Of a stretch of 64,000 bases of DNA, positions 1-8,323 are shown piece by piece. The position numbers were made by a program, and so were the translations under genes. Within the stretch, counting starts at the first letter, position 1; every line of letters starts with the position of its first letter. Source of the DNA: Saprospiraceae bacterium (GTDB taxonomy: Bacteria; Bacteroidota; Bacteroidia; Chitinophagales; Saprospiraceae); the NCBI GenBank assembly GCA_020629515.1, contig JAHDDE010000006.1, positions 1 through 64,000 on the forward strand, read 5' to 3'. Below the pieces are notes generated by a model. It worked only from the letters and a program-made list of their open reading frames with translations. It was not told where the DNA came from and ran no database searches.

Positions 1-15
1 GCTATAAAATAGATA

Positions 16-37
16 ACTATAAAAATGATTTTATAGT
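16..37. repeat. AT-rich perfect hairpin at left edge
   Basis: A 9-bp perfect inverted repeat (16-24 with 29-37, 4-nt loop) is visible. An extra direct copy of its left arm (ctataaaa) lies at 2-9. There is no T-tract, so it may be the tail of a gene outside the window or just an AT-rich palindrome. No coding region is visible from 1 to 113. Confidence 0.3.
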
Positions 38-113
38 CTTAAAGAATAGAAGATCGCAAATTTTTAGTGGGCGCTTGGAAACAGTTTTAGTATGTAACTA
101 TACCTCCATTTAA

Positions 114-148
114 CAAAAAATCCTTGCGAATATGTAATTCACAAGGAT
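114..148 (-). terminator. Rho-independent terminator of tRNA-Ser
   Basis: On the minus strand, just after the tRNA 3' end, a 7-bp stem (148-142 with 126-120) continues, past one mismatch, into a 4-bp inner stem. A run of six T's follows at 120-115. Position and T-tract fit an intrinsic terminator for the tRNA transcript. Confidence 0.7.
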
Positions 149-161
149 AATTCAACCTGAG

Positions 162-248
162 CGGAGGAGGAGGGATTCGAACCCCCGATACCCTCTCGAG
201 TATGCTGGTTTTCAAGACCAGTGCATTCAACCGCTCTGCCACTCCTCC
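162..248 (-). tRNA. tRNA-Ser (anticodon UGA)
   Basis: The minus strand folds into an 87-nt class II tRNA. The 7-bp acceptor stem is GGAGGAG/CTCCTCC with discriminator G. The anticodon loop CTTGAAA gives anticodon TGA. There is a long variable arm around ATACTCGAGAGGGTAT, and the T arm carries TTCGAAT. The long variable arm and G discriminator agree with serine identity. CCA is not encoded: the 3' flank is C then TCAGG. It reads UCA codons and probably the other UCN codons by wobble. Confidence 0.96.
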
Positions 249-302
249 GATTGATAAACGCTCGAATGAGGCAAGGTCCTTTCATTGCCTTTCAAGCGGC
301 TG

Positions 303-310
303 CAAATGTA
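303..310 (-). promoter_or_regulatory. -7 box for tRNA-Ser
   Basis: The minus strand reads TACATTTG, an exact match to the Bacteroidota primary sigma -7 consensus TAnnTTTG. It lies 55 bp upstream of the mature tRNA 5' end. I saw no good TTG-type -33 box at the usual spacing, so the call rests on the -7 box and its position. Confidence 0.45.
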
Positions 311-580
311 AGAGAGTTTTTTGTTAAAAAAAACATCTAATTACAAAATTGAATTCAAAAAATAGTTTGAGTAGGAGAAATCGAGATTTACATATAATTG
401 GTATTATCAACCATCAACCTATTGCCGTAATAAGTCTCTTCACCAAATAACCAAATCGTATTCTGAATTAATAGTATTTTGAAATGTATTTAATAGGTAT
501 AGCCATTATAACCATCTGCGGTCATTTTGACCGTTTTTTCGACATTTTAGATTAATTCTATACATCATATTGAAAGATTA

Positions 581-615
581 TTTCAATTATAAACCTATTT
601 ACGCAATTATCTTTG
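581..615 (+). promoter_or_regulatory. Promoter of pckA
   Basis: The -7 box TATCTTTG (608-615) matches TAnnTTTG exactly. A TTTC resembling the -33 box TTTG starts 27 bp upstream of it, at 581. The box ends 26 bp before the pckA start codon, giving a short leader of about 20 nt. Confidence 0.6.
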
Positions 616-641
616 CATTCTAATTCTAACAAAATACAGCT

Positions 642-2267
642 ATGAGTTATAGAGGAGTTAAAAACAATGATGCAAATATTGCAGCATTTGGGTTGGATAA
701 AGTAACCGCATATTGGAATCTTTCTCCAGCTTCTTTAATAGAAAAAACAATTCAAAAGGGGCAAGGTAAATTAGCTGCCTCAGGAGCGCTGACAGTAGAA
801 ACTGGAGAATTCACTGGTCGTTCACCAAAAGATCGCTTTATTGTTAAGGACGAAATAACCAAAGATCTGGTTGATTGGGGAGCTATTAACCAACCTTTTA
901 GTGCTGACAACTACAACAAGCTTAAATCAAAAGTCATTGCATACTTAAATGAACAAGATGATATATTCATCAGAGATTGTATGGCTTGTGCCAATATAGA
1001 CTATAGACTAAAAATAAGGGTCTATAATGAACATCCATGGCAAAATCTATTTGCTTACAATATGTTCTTACGACCCAGTATAAATGAGAAAAAAGAATTT
1101 ATGCCTGACTGGGAAATTTTTGCAGCGCCAGGCTTGAAAGCAGATCCTAAAATTGATGGGACTCGTCAACATAACTTTGCCATTATAAACTTTACTGAGA
1201 AGACCATTATAATTGGAGGAACAGCGTATACTGGCGAAATTAAAAAAGGGATATTCTCTGTTCTTAATTTTACGCTACCGACTAAAAGAGGAGTTTTTCC
1301 AATGCATTGCTCAGCTAATGTAGGTCAAAAAGGAGATACTGCCCTATTCTTTGGTCTCTCAGGTACAGGAAAAACAACATTATCAACGGACCCTAATAGA
1401 AAACTCATCGGAGATGATGAGCACGGTTGGTCCTCAGGATCTGTGTTTAATTTTGAAGGGGGATGCTATGCCAAGACTATAAACCTGTCAAAGAGAAGAG
1501 AACCTCAGATTTATAATGCCATAAAATTTGGAGCTATGCTTGAAAATGTGGGATTTGAAGACGAGGATAATCGCTGGGTTGATTATAAAGACACATCTTT
1601 AACCCAAAATACAAGAGTAAGCTACCCCATAAATCACATTGACAATATTGTTTTTAATTCACGTGGAGCTATACCTGAAAACATATTCTTTTTAACATGT
1701 GATGCCTTCGGAGTTTTGCCGCCAATCTCCCGATTAACTAAAGGGCAAGCCATGTTCCATTTCTTAGCTGGTTACACCGCCAAAATTGCAGGTACAGAAG
1801 CTGGGATAGTAGATCCAGAAGCTACTTTTTCTGCATGTTTTGGATTACCTTTCCTTCCTCTACATCCTACCAAGTATGCTGAATTGCTTGGACAAAAATT
1901 AGATACTCCAAGCAAAAGAAATAATAAGCCAATCAACGTATGGCTGGTCAATACAGGATGGACGGGAGGACCTTTTGGAAAAGGTCAAAGAATAGAGTTA
2001 ATGTACACCAGGGCCCTAATCACTGCAGCATTAGACGGCGAATTGAATAATGTTCAATTCAAAAAAGAAGGCTTTTTCGATTTAGAAATACCCACAAGTT
2101 GCCCAGATGTCCCTAATGCAATATTGTATCCAAGAGATACTTGGCCTAATGAAAAAGAATATGATGTATTGGCAAATAATCTTGTTGATTTATTTATTAA
2201 GAATTTTAGACCCTACGAAGAATTTGCCAATCAAGAAATTTTGAATGCTGTTCCAAAGAGGAAGTGA
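642..2267 (+). CDS. pckA: Phosphoenolpyruvate carboxykinase (ATP)
   Basis: Converts oxaloacetate and ATP to phosphoenolpyruvate, CO2 and ADP, the entry step of gluconeogenesis, in the cytoplasm. The 541-residue length is normal for the ATP-dependent family. Visible signatures are the substrate-binding TGRSPKDRF near residue 58, the kinase-1a P-loop GLSGTGKTT at 238-246, the metal/phosphate motif DDEHGW from 258, and NFEGGCYAKT shortly after. The ATG start follows a clear promoter, and a strong terminator follows the stop, so it is a monocistronic unit. It fits a heterotroph living on amino acids and fatty acids, in line with the sdaA-gcvPT operon and the beta-oxidation genes elsewhere in the window. 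GTP-dependent PEPCK is excluded by sequence type. Confidence 0.97.
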   Translation: MSYRGVKNNDANIAAFGLDKVTAYWNLSPASLIEKTIQKGQGKLAASGALTVETGEFTGRSPKDRFIVKDEITKDLVDWGAINQPFSADNYNKLKSKVIAYLNEQDDIFIRDCMACANIDYRLKIRVYNEHPWQNLFAYNMFLRPSINEKKEFMPDWEIFAAPGLKADPKIDGTRQHNFAIINFTEKTIIIGGTAYTGEIKKGIFSVLNFTLPTKRGVFPMHCSANVGQKGDTALFFGLSGTGKTTLSTDPNRKLIGDDEHGWSSGSVFNFEGGCYAKTINLSKRREPQIYNAIKFGAMLENVGFEDEDNRWVDYKDTSLTQNTRVSYPINHIDNIVFNSRGAIPENIFFLTCDAFGVLPPISRLTKGQAMFHFLAGYTAKIAGTEAGIVDPEATFSACFGLPFLPLHPTKYAELLGQKLDTPSKRNNKPINVWLVNTGWTGGPFGKGQRIELMYTRALITAALDGELNNVQFKKEGFFDLEIPTSCPDVPNAILYPRDTWPNEKEYDVLANNLVDLFIKNFRPYEEFANQEILNAVPKRK

Positions 2268-2303
2268 TCTACTAAAAAACAAGCCTAGCAAGGCATAAAG
2301 TTT

Positions 2304-2341
2304 AGGAATATTTCTAATGTGTTAGAAATATTCCTTTTTTT
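2304..2341 (+). terminator. Rho-independent terminator of pckA
   Basis: A perfect 14-bp stem (2304-2317 with 2322-2335) with loop TGTG is followed by an uninterrupted T run to 2341. It sits 36 bp after the pckA stop and just ahead of the next gene's start at 2359. Confidence 0.92.
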
Positions 2342-2358
2342 ATGGAAAATAAAACCTT

Positions 2359-3651
2359 ATGCTACAAAATAGTCCAATGATACTTAGTGATGAGCTAAGG
2401 TATGCGTTGGATCAATTGGAGCATTCTCGAAATCACATCTTTATTTCTGGAAGAGCTGGAACTGGAAAATCTACACTTTTAAATCTCTTTAGATCAACAA
2501 GTAGGAAAAGAATAGCGGTAGTTGCTCCAACAGGGGTAGCAGCTCTAAATGTACGTGGCCAAACTATCCACTCTTTTTTCAAAATACCTCCACGATTACT
2601 TGAAAGGAAGGATATACATAAAGCTAAGAATAACAAACTATATAAAAATCTTGAGTTACTTATAATAGATGAGATTTCTATGGTTCGAGCGGATCTTTTT
2701 GACGCTATGGACTATTTCTTACAACTTAATAGAGGAATTCCTCTACCATTTGGAGGTGTTAGAATTGTGATGTTTGGTGATCTATATCAACTCCCTCCGG
2801 TTGTTGCTTCAAGGTTTGAAAAGGAGTATCTCCAAAGAAAATATCATACACAGTATTTTTTTTCTTCAATGGCATATTCCGCTCTTAAAGAAAACCTTGA
2901 GACCATCGAATTAAATACTGTATACAGACAAAATGAAAAATACTTCATCAATTTATTAGACAGTATTCGCACTAAAACAATAGATCCTGACGAATTAGAA
3001 GATATCAACAATCGAATCACTGATGAGAAAGATAAATTGCCAGGGACTATTACATTAACTACTCGTAACGACATAGTCCGTAAGATTAATGCTATGGAAC
3101 TACAAAAAATAGAATGGCCTACGATAAGTTATTCAGCAAAGGTTAATGGGCTATTTGATCCTAGATACTACCCCACCGATTTAGATCTTAAATTAAAAAA
3201 AGGGTCTCAAATTATGTTACTTAAAAATGATCCATTGAGAAGGTATGTTAATGGAACCATTGGAAGGATTACTGAAATTTCAGAAAATAGTATCAAGGTA
3301 ATAGTGTACAAAGAAGATGATGAAATAGAGATTGAGATAGAAAAGGCAATATGGGAAATGATAAAGTACAGCTACATAGAGTCAGAAAAACAAGTAAAAG
3401 CAGAAGTCATCGGCAGCTTTGAGCAGTGGCCACTCCGCTTAGCATGGGCTATCACGATCCATAAAAGCCAAGGCAAGACTTTTAATAGAGTATATATAGA
3501 TATGGGTAGAGGAGCATTTGAATATGGACAAACCTATGTAGCCCTAAGTCGATGCACGAGTATGGAAGGGCTTCAACTTAAAAATGCAATAAGAATGAGT
3601 GATATTATTGTAGATGAGAGAATAACCGATTTTTATAACAACTGGAGATAG
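2359..3651 (+). CDS. PIF1-like superfamily 1 DNA helicase
   Basis: ATP-dependent 5'-3' DNA helicase of the PIF1/RecD-like group, probably acting on replication intermediates, R-loops or G-quadruplexes; the substrate is inferred from the family. Walker A GRAGTGKST lies at residues 31-39, Walker B LLIIDEIS with the DE pair at 104-105, then a motif III region MFGDLYQLPPV, and near the C-terminus the motif V/VI region with HKSQGKTF and YVALSRC. At 430 residues it is the helicase core without a large extra domain; some Bacteroidota homologues are longer. The start could also be Met7. It lies 17 bp after the pckA terminator, so its promoter is unclear. Confidence 0.88.
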   Translation: MLQNSPMILSDELRYALDQLEHSRNHIFISGRAGTGKSTLLNLFRSTSRKRIAVVAPTGVAALNVRGQTIHSFFKIPPRLLERKDIHKAKNNKLYKNLELLIIDEISMVRADLFDAMDYFLQLNRGIPLPFGGVRIVMFGDLYQLPPVVASRFEKEYLQRKYHTQYFFSSMAYSALKENLETIELNTVYRQNEKYFINLLDSIRTKTIDPDELEDINNRITDEKDKLPGTITLTTRNDIVRKINAMELQKIEWPTISYSAKVNGLFDPRYYPTDLDLKLKKGSQIMLLKNDPLRRYVNGTIGRITEISENSIKVIVYKEDDEIEIEIEKAIWEMIKYSYIESEKQVKAEVIGSFEQWPLRLAWAITIHKSQGKTFNRVYIDMGRGAFEYGQTYVALSRCTSMEGLQLKNAIRMSDIIVDERITDFYNNWR

Positions 3652-3691
3652 TAATTATCCAAACATTAGTTTTGTAATTCCAAATTATTCA

Positions 3692-3722
3692 ATACATTGT
3701 CTCAGCGAATGAGCAATTGTAT
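3692..3722. repeat. Imperfect inverted repeat upstream of a small ORF
   Basis: Arms ATACA...CTCA (3692-3704) and TGAG...TGTAT (3710-3722) pair at 10 of 13 positions around a 5-nt loop. There is no T-tract. It sits between the helicase stop and the 47-codon gene at 3742, so it could be a 5'-leader structure or a weak terminator. Confidence 0.3.
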
Positions 3723-3741
3723 AAAGTGATAACAAAAAGAA

Positions 3742-3885
3742 ATGGCGAAGAAAAGAAAGAGTAAAAAAGAGCAACTTCAGGCAAGAAAAAATAAAAGAGA
3801 AGAAAAGCAAATGATGTATTGGGCTGTGGGCATCACTGCGGTACTAGTAATATTATCTTTTTTGTATTTTAGAAGTACCCTATAA
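3742..3885 (+). CDS. Small basic single-pass membrane protein (47 aa)
   Basis: Short ORF starting ATG GCG AAG. Residues 1-23 are very rich in Lys, Arg, Glu and Gln, and a single hydrophobic segment (about 26-43) follows, ending in RSTL. This layout predicts an inner-membrane protein with a charged cytoplasmic N-terminus. I do not recognise the family and assign no function. A hairpin follows the stop within 10 bp and an inverted repeat precedes the start, which supports a separate small transcription unit. It lies in the 380-bp interval between the helicase and miaE. Confidence 0.55.
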   Translation: MAKKRKSKKEQLQARKNKREEKQMMYWAVGITAVLVILSFLYFRSTL

Positions 3886-3890
3886 AAAAG

Positions 3891-3922
3891 CAGAGATGTC
3901 ATTACTTTAAACAACATCTCTG
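3891..3922. terminator. Hairpin after the 47-aa gene
   Basis: A perfect 9-bp stem (3891-3899 with 3914-3922) and 14-nt loop follow the small gene. The plus-strand tail is not T-rich. The minus-strand tail is CTTTTTTAT, so it would terminate minus-strand transcription best and plus-strand transcription only weakly. Confidence 0.4.
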
Positions 3923-4031
3923 TGTAACCTTATATTAATTCTCTTAAGATGAAAACGAATTACTTCCTATAATTCAATCATCGTGCCAAAAATTAATTTG
4001 GACTTTTTTATTCTTAATTCTATCTAATTAA

Positions 4032-4616
4032 ATGAAACTTAATTTAGACCTAAAAGTTGCCAGCAAACCAGAATGGCTCGCAGCAGTGATCCATGATTTC
4101 AATTCATTTTTACAGGATCATGCTGATTGCGAAAGAAAGGCATCTGCAATGGCAATGAGTTTTGTTGCTAAATATCCAGATAGAACAGAGATAATTCCTG
4201 AACTTATAGAAACAGGAATAGAAGAATTAGAACACTTCGAGCAAGTATATAATATCATGAGAGCTCGTAACGTACAGCTTAGGCACTCTATCGGTGAAGA
4301 CAAGTATGTATCTCAACTCATTAAACAATGTCATTCTGGTCGAGAAGAACGGTTTATGGATAGATTACTAATTGCATCAGCATTAGAAACAAGAGGTGCA
4401 GAACGATTCAGATTAGTCGCCGATGAACTTCAAGATCCAGAAATGAAGAAATTTTACAAAGCACTATGGACTTCTGAAGCTAAACATGGTCATATCTTTG
4501 TTAAAATGGCTTTGAATTACTTTCCCGAATCGAAAGTATATGAACGTTTGGAATGGTGGATGTATAAAGAGGCAGAAGCTATTGAGAGTTTGGAAATAAG
4601 GCCAGCACTTCACTAA
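4032..4616 (+). CDS. miaE: tRNA-(ms2io6A)-hydroxylase MiaE
   Basis: Non-haem diiron monooxygenase that hydroxylates the isopentenyl group of 2-methylthio-N6-isopentenyladenosine at position 37 of tRNAs reading U-starting codons. The 194-residue length and the conserved family segments DHADCERKAS, EELEHFEQV and EAKHGHIF agree with MiaE; the Glu and His residues in these helices are the expected diiron ligands of the ferritin-like four-helix bundle. The last 38 bp overlap the end of the convergent glycosyltransferase gene. No clear promoter is visible in the 110 bp upstream. Confidence 0.93.
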   Translation: MKLNLDLKVASKPEWLAAVIHDFNSFLQDHADCERKASAMAMSFVAKYPDRTEIIPELIETGIEELEHFEQVYNIMRARNVQLRHSIGEDKYVSQLIKQCHSGREERFMDRLLIASALETRGAERFRLVADELQDPEMKKFYKALWTSEAKHGHIFVKMALNYFPESKVYERLEWWMYKEAEAIESLEIRPALH

Positions 4617-5841
4617 TCCCGTTGTACTTCTCTACCCTGTTCCGTTTCCTTAAGTCACTTAATAGATCAAGAGAGCTATTAGGCTGAATATAACTCCATC
4701 CAGATAACGAATAATATCCTTCCATAGCTTCATGGATCGATATATTAGAAAAATGATTATCTCTCATAAAATGAGTGTACTTCATCAACATAAAAGCATC
4801 AAACCACTGAAAAATCGCTTTTGCAAAAGATCTAAAGCTTTTGACATTGGATTTTATCAAGCGAATTTTATCTATATAATTTACTGATCTAAAAAATTCA
4901 GTCATTCTCTGATCCATTATTATATCTCCAGCATCTTGAGTATAAAATTCTTGGAGCTTTGAGATAAACTCTTTTAGCAAAACAAAGGATTCAATATTGT
5001 ATGTATTTAGTATGTTTTTTTTATCCGACATCTCAAGTATTGCTCTTCCCGTACCAAAAGGAACCCTATCTGACTTTCGGTTAGATGGATAAACTGTACA
5101 CTCATTGCATTCTCCTATAGTCCCTTTTTTAGCATATTTCTGTATAAAATAAAAGTCTTCACCTGCCTTTCGTTTATTCATTCCACCAATCTGATTATAA
5201 GCCCCTCTTCTGACCGCAAACGAACTTCCTACTGTATGATATGCAAAAGGCAACTTTAACCAACGCTGAATACCTATAAAATAGCGTAAATGCAATTCAT
5301 AGGCAATGATGTAGTCTGTATATTCAGGATAGGTCATTCTATGTTCAAAAAATATATTAATCAGGTCTATGTCAGGTTGTCTCCTTAGACTTTTGTCAAT
5401 AGCGGAGAGATAATTTGATGAGACTGTACAATCTGCATCCAAGTTTATAATGGCCGCTTGATCGTTTTTTAACATATACCCAGCTTGCTCCATAGCTATC
5501 TTTCGAGCTATACCAACTCCTGCAATCTTAGTTGGGATATCAGTGATATATAGTATAAACAATTCAATTTTCGCTGGGGCAAATGCCTTTAATTTTTCAA
5601 ATAAATTAAGATTTGTTTTTTGAATTTTATCGCTTACTTCTTTTCCTTGATTAATGAGTAATAACACTCCCCAACTAAGTAAAACATCATCCATATTAAT
5701 TAATGAATAAAGTGTTTCATTCAGAGAATTTTCATTGTACACAGGAATTATCACCATGTGATCAAATTGACCAGTAGATTCTCCGAATACACAAGATCCA
5801 TTAAGATCTTTATGGATAAGTTTAGCGTGTTGTAGTGACAT
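4579..5841 (-). CDS. Family 2 glycosyltransferase
   Basis: Putative inverting GT-A glycosyltransferase that would transfer a sugar from a nucleotide donor to a surface glycan or lipid; donor and acceptor are unknown. The N-terminal nucleotide-binding segment MVIIPVYNEN starts near residue 29, the metal-binding DAD lies at 135-137, and GEDFYF in mid-protein matches the acceptor-side motif region. No membrane segments are evident. At 420 residues it carries an extra C-terminal part of about 150 residues that I cannot assign. Its start is only 17 bp from that of the divergent wbqC-like gene, and its 3' end overlaps miaE. Confidence 0.8.
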   Translation of the reverse strand: MSLQHAKLIHKDLNGSCVFGESTGQFDHMVIIPVYNENSLNETLYSLINMDDVLLSWGVLLLINQGKEVSDKIQKTNLNLFEKLKAFAPAKIELFILYITDIPTKIAGVGIARKIAMEQAGYMLKNDQAAIINLDADCTVSSNYLSAIDKSLRRQPDIDLINIFFEHRMTYPEYTDYIIAYELHLRYFIGIQRWLKLPFAYHTVGSSFAVRRGAYNQIGGMNKRKAGEDFYFIQKYAKKGTIGECNECTVYPSNRKSDRVPFGTGRAILEMSDKKNILNTYNIESFVLLKEFISKLQEFYTQDAGDIIMDQRMTEFFRSVNYIDKIRLIKSNVKSFRSFAKAIFQWFDAFMLMKYTHFMRDNHFSNISIHEAMEGYYSLSGWSYIQPNSSLDLLSDLRKRNRVEKYNGISEVLALFPNSQ

Positions 5842-5858
5842 TCCGTTAATATTGCATC

Positions 5859-6464
5859 ATGTTGTTAGTTGAATCCCAATGCTGTCCTCCTATTAGCTTA
5901 TTTCACGAAGCTAAGAAACATGGATCAATCTTGATTGAAAAGCATGAAAACTATCAGAAAAGATCTTTTAGAAATCGGATTTATCTCAATAGCTCTCAGG
6001 GCCGTTCACTATTCACCATCCCATTAAAAAAGGGTAAAAATGAAAAACAATTAATCACACAAGTCAGGATAGCATATGATGTAAATTGGATAGAACAAAT
6101 CTTCCGATTTTTTCAATCAAATTATGGTAGTGCGCCTTTTTATGAACATTATATAGATGACATCATGATGGTATTCAGCAAAGAACATGAATATCTCTAT
6201 GATCTCAACTTTGAAATGCTTAACACCATTAATAAAAAACTAAAAATCAATCTTCGCATTATAGAAACCAATGTGTACCAAACTGGACCTAATGAAGAAA
6301 TTATAGACATCCGAGACCAAATTAGACCCACTTTAGAATATTTTACGTCTCAAGTACAATGGCGATATGCTCAAGTGTATGAAGAAAAGAATTCCTTTAT
6401 TCCTCACCTAAGCATTTTAGATATGTTATTTTGTTGTGGTCCTGAAACTGCATCGATATTATAA
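5859..6464 (+). CDS. WbqC-like family protein
   Basis: Belongs to the WbqC-like family, whose founding member lies in an O-antigen locus; its biochemical role is not settled, though an enzyme of surface sugar metabolism is suspected. The N-terminal segment with the FHEAKKHG, ENYQKRSFRNR and TIPLKKGK blocks, and the C-terminal SILDMLFCCGPE block, are the conserved parts. The 201-residue length is typical. Its divergent neighbour is a glycosyltransferase, which fits surface polysaccharide work. The dynamin-like GTPase gene starts 15 bp downstream, so the two are probably co-transcribed. Confidence 0.8.
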   Translation: MLLVESQCCPPISLFHEAKKHGSILIEKHENYQKRSFRNRIYLNSSQGRSLFTIPLKKGKNEKQLITQVRIAYDVNWIEQIFRFFQSNYGSAPFYEHYIDDIMMVFSKEHEYLYDLNFEMLNTINKKLKINLRIIETNVYQTGPNEEIIDIRDQIRPTLEYFTSQVQWRYAQVYEEKNSFIPHLSILDMLFCCGPETASIL

Positions 6465-6479
6465 AAAATCAAAATTCTA

Positions 6480-8222
6480 ATGTTTAAAACAGCATCAGAT
6501 AATCGAATAGAATCCATTAGGTCAAACGTTAAAAAAATTGCCGAGGATTTTTTTCAATTGACAAAAGATATTGGACATAAGGAGTTGATCGAAACTTCTG
6601 AAGATCTCGTACAGCATGTATCTGATCCCTATTTATTCGTTATCGTCGGAGAAGTCAAAGCTGGTAAGAGCAGTTTTATAAATGCTTTACTCAATGTTGA
6701 TAAAGAAATCTGCAAAGTTGCTCCATCTCCCATGACAGATACCATACAGCAGGTAACCTACGGCGAGGAGGAAAGCGAGGTCATTATAAACCAATATTTA
6801 AAACGCATATATCAACCGATAGATATACTTAAAGAAATTTCAATAGTTGACACGCCTGGTACAAATACAATTATAGAACATCATCAAGAAATCACTGAAC
6901 GATTCGTTCCTGCGGCAGATTTAATAGTCTTTGTTTTTGAGGCCAAAAATCCTTATCGAGAATCGTCGTGGAAGTTTTTTGATTATATCAATTCTGAATG
7001 GTGGAAAAAGGTTGTTTTTGTTTTGCAGCAAAAAGACTTACTCAATGATTCAGACCTCAACATAAATAAAAAAGGTGTAGAAGAATATGCAATCAAAAAA
7101 GGTATAGAAGCTCCTAAAGTATTTTGTGTATCAGCTAAAGATGAGATGGAGGATAGAAAAGAAATCAGTGGATATAAGGAACTGCGAGCGTATATTGAAT
7201 CCAATCTTCTCCAGGGTAAAGCCCCTATTCTAAAACAAGAAAACAATCTATCCACACTGACTAACGTCCACTCTAAATTGGACGAGGGCATCGCTACGAG
7301 GAAAGCACAATATGATGCCGATGTGACCTTCAGAGAAGACATAAAGGAAACCTTAAGCCAACAAGAAATAAAAACTGCTAAACAAGTTGATGTTTTAGTT
7401 GAGAATCTTGTTGCAGCCTATGACAATGTCACTCAACCCAAATTAGAGGAAATCAAGGACGGGTTAGGTATCATAAGTATGATTTCTAAATCATTCAAAT
7501 CAACTTTTGGATCCAAAGACAGCCCTAAGAAATGGTTAAACGGGTTACTTGAAAATCTTGAAAAAGACTTAAACTTTACTTTAAAAGACAAACTAAATTC
7601 GGGAGTTGTTGATATAGCCGACAGTATTCAGCAAATGGGCAAAATGGTTGATCTAAAATTGCGAAACAGTACAACCATACTTAAAGACGATCACGAGATA
7701 TTTAGTGATATTGCTGAAAGAAGAGCAAATGTCCTAAGAGAGTTGCAAGAGTCCTTTTCTAATTTTCTGAACAGCACAGATAATTTTTACGATAAAGAAT
7801 TAGCAAAGGCCTCAGACTCAATTGCACCTAACTTAGCAGCTGCGAGTGGAATAACTGCCGTAGGTATGATTTTGGCGGCTGTCACTAATGGGATGGTTTT
7901 TGATATTACTGGTGGGGTCCTTACAACTGCGGGACTATTATTTGCTGGAGTATCTTTAGGGTTTAAAAGGAGAAAAATAATTAAAGAATTTTCTCAAGAA
8001 GTCCAAAATGGAAAAGATCGATTCAGAACTGAAGTCAGTCAAAGTTTAAAAGATTATATCTCAAGAATTAAGGAACGTATAGATCATAACTTTAGCAATT
8101 TTGATCAACATCTCAACAAAGAAGGCAAAGACATTGAAGATTACCTATTCAGATTAGACAAGTTAGATCATAAAATAGTAGATACTCGAAGAGATCTTGA
8201 TAAAATAAGAATTGGGGAATAA
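6480..8222 (+). CDS. Bacterial dynamin-like GTPase
   Basis: Large GTPase of the dynamin superfamily, expected to bind and remodel membranes by GTP-driven assembly. G1 GEVKAGKSS lies at 57-65, a G2-like Thr in PMTDT near 86, G3 DTPG at 124-127 and G4 QKDL at 184-187. A helical stalk of about 250 residues follows, then an Ala/Gly-rich hydrophobic hairpin at about 447-495 that would serve as membrane paddle, ending in basic KRRK and a final helical tail. The order matches known bacterial dynamin-like proteins. It is a single protein, not the usual tandem pair. It appears co-transcribed with the wbqC-like gene. Confidence 0.85.
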   Translation: MFKTASDNRIESIRSNVKKIAEDFFQLTKDIGHKELIETSEDLVQHVSDPYLFVIVGEVKAGKSSFINALLNVDKEICKVAPSPMTDTIQQVTYGEEESEVIINQYLKRIYQPIDILKEISIVDTPGTNTIIEHHQEITERFVPAADLIVFVFEAKNPYRESSWKFFDYINSEWWKKVVFVLQQKDLLNDSDLNINKKGVEEYAIKKGIEAPKVFCVSAKDEMEDRKEISGYKELRAYIESNLLQGKAPILKQENNLSTLTNVHSKLDEGIATRKAQYDADVTFREDIKETLSQQEIKTAKQVDVLVENLVAAYDNVTQPKLEEIKDGLGIISMISKSFKSTFGSKDSPKKWLNGLLENLEKDLNFTLKDKLNSGVVDIADSIQQMGKMVDLKLRNSTTILKDDHEIFSDIAERRANVLRELQESFSNFLNSTDNFYDKELAKASDSIAPNLAAASGITAVGMILAAVTNGMVFDITGGVLTTAGLLFAGVSLGFKRRKIIKEFSQEVQNGKDRFRTEVSQSLKDYISRIKERIDHNFSNFDQHLNKEGKDIEDYLFRLDKLDHKIVDTRRDLDKIRIGE

Positions 8223-8323
8223 TTCTTTATCTACTATAACGATTGCATAATTGTGATAATAAACTTTAGTTAGAAGAACTTTAGAATTATTTCTACTTTG
8301 AGAGAGTATGAAATTCTATTCCC

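Larger units (their letters stand above)
249..641. other. Intergenic region between tRNA-Ser and pckA
   Basis: This 393-bp stretch has no convincing ORF. It separates two divergent transcription units and holds a promoter element for each: a minus-strand -7 box at 303-310 for the tRNA and a -33/-7 pair at 581-615 for pckA. The AT-rich middle (about 320-580) shows nothing I can name; no riboswitch fold or repeat stands out. Confidence 0.6.
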
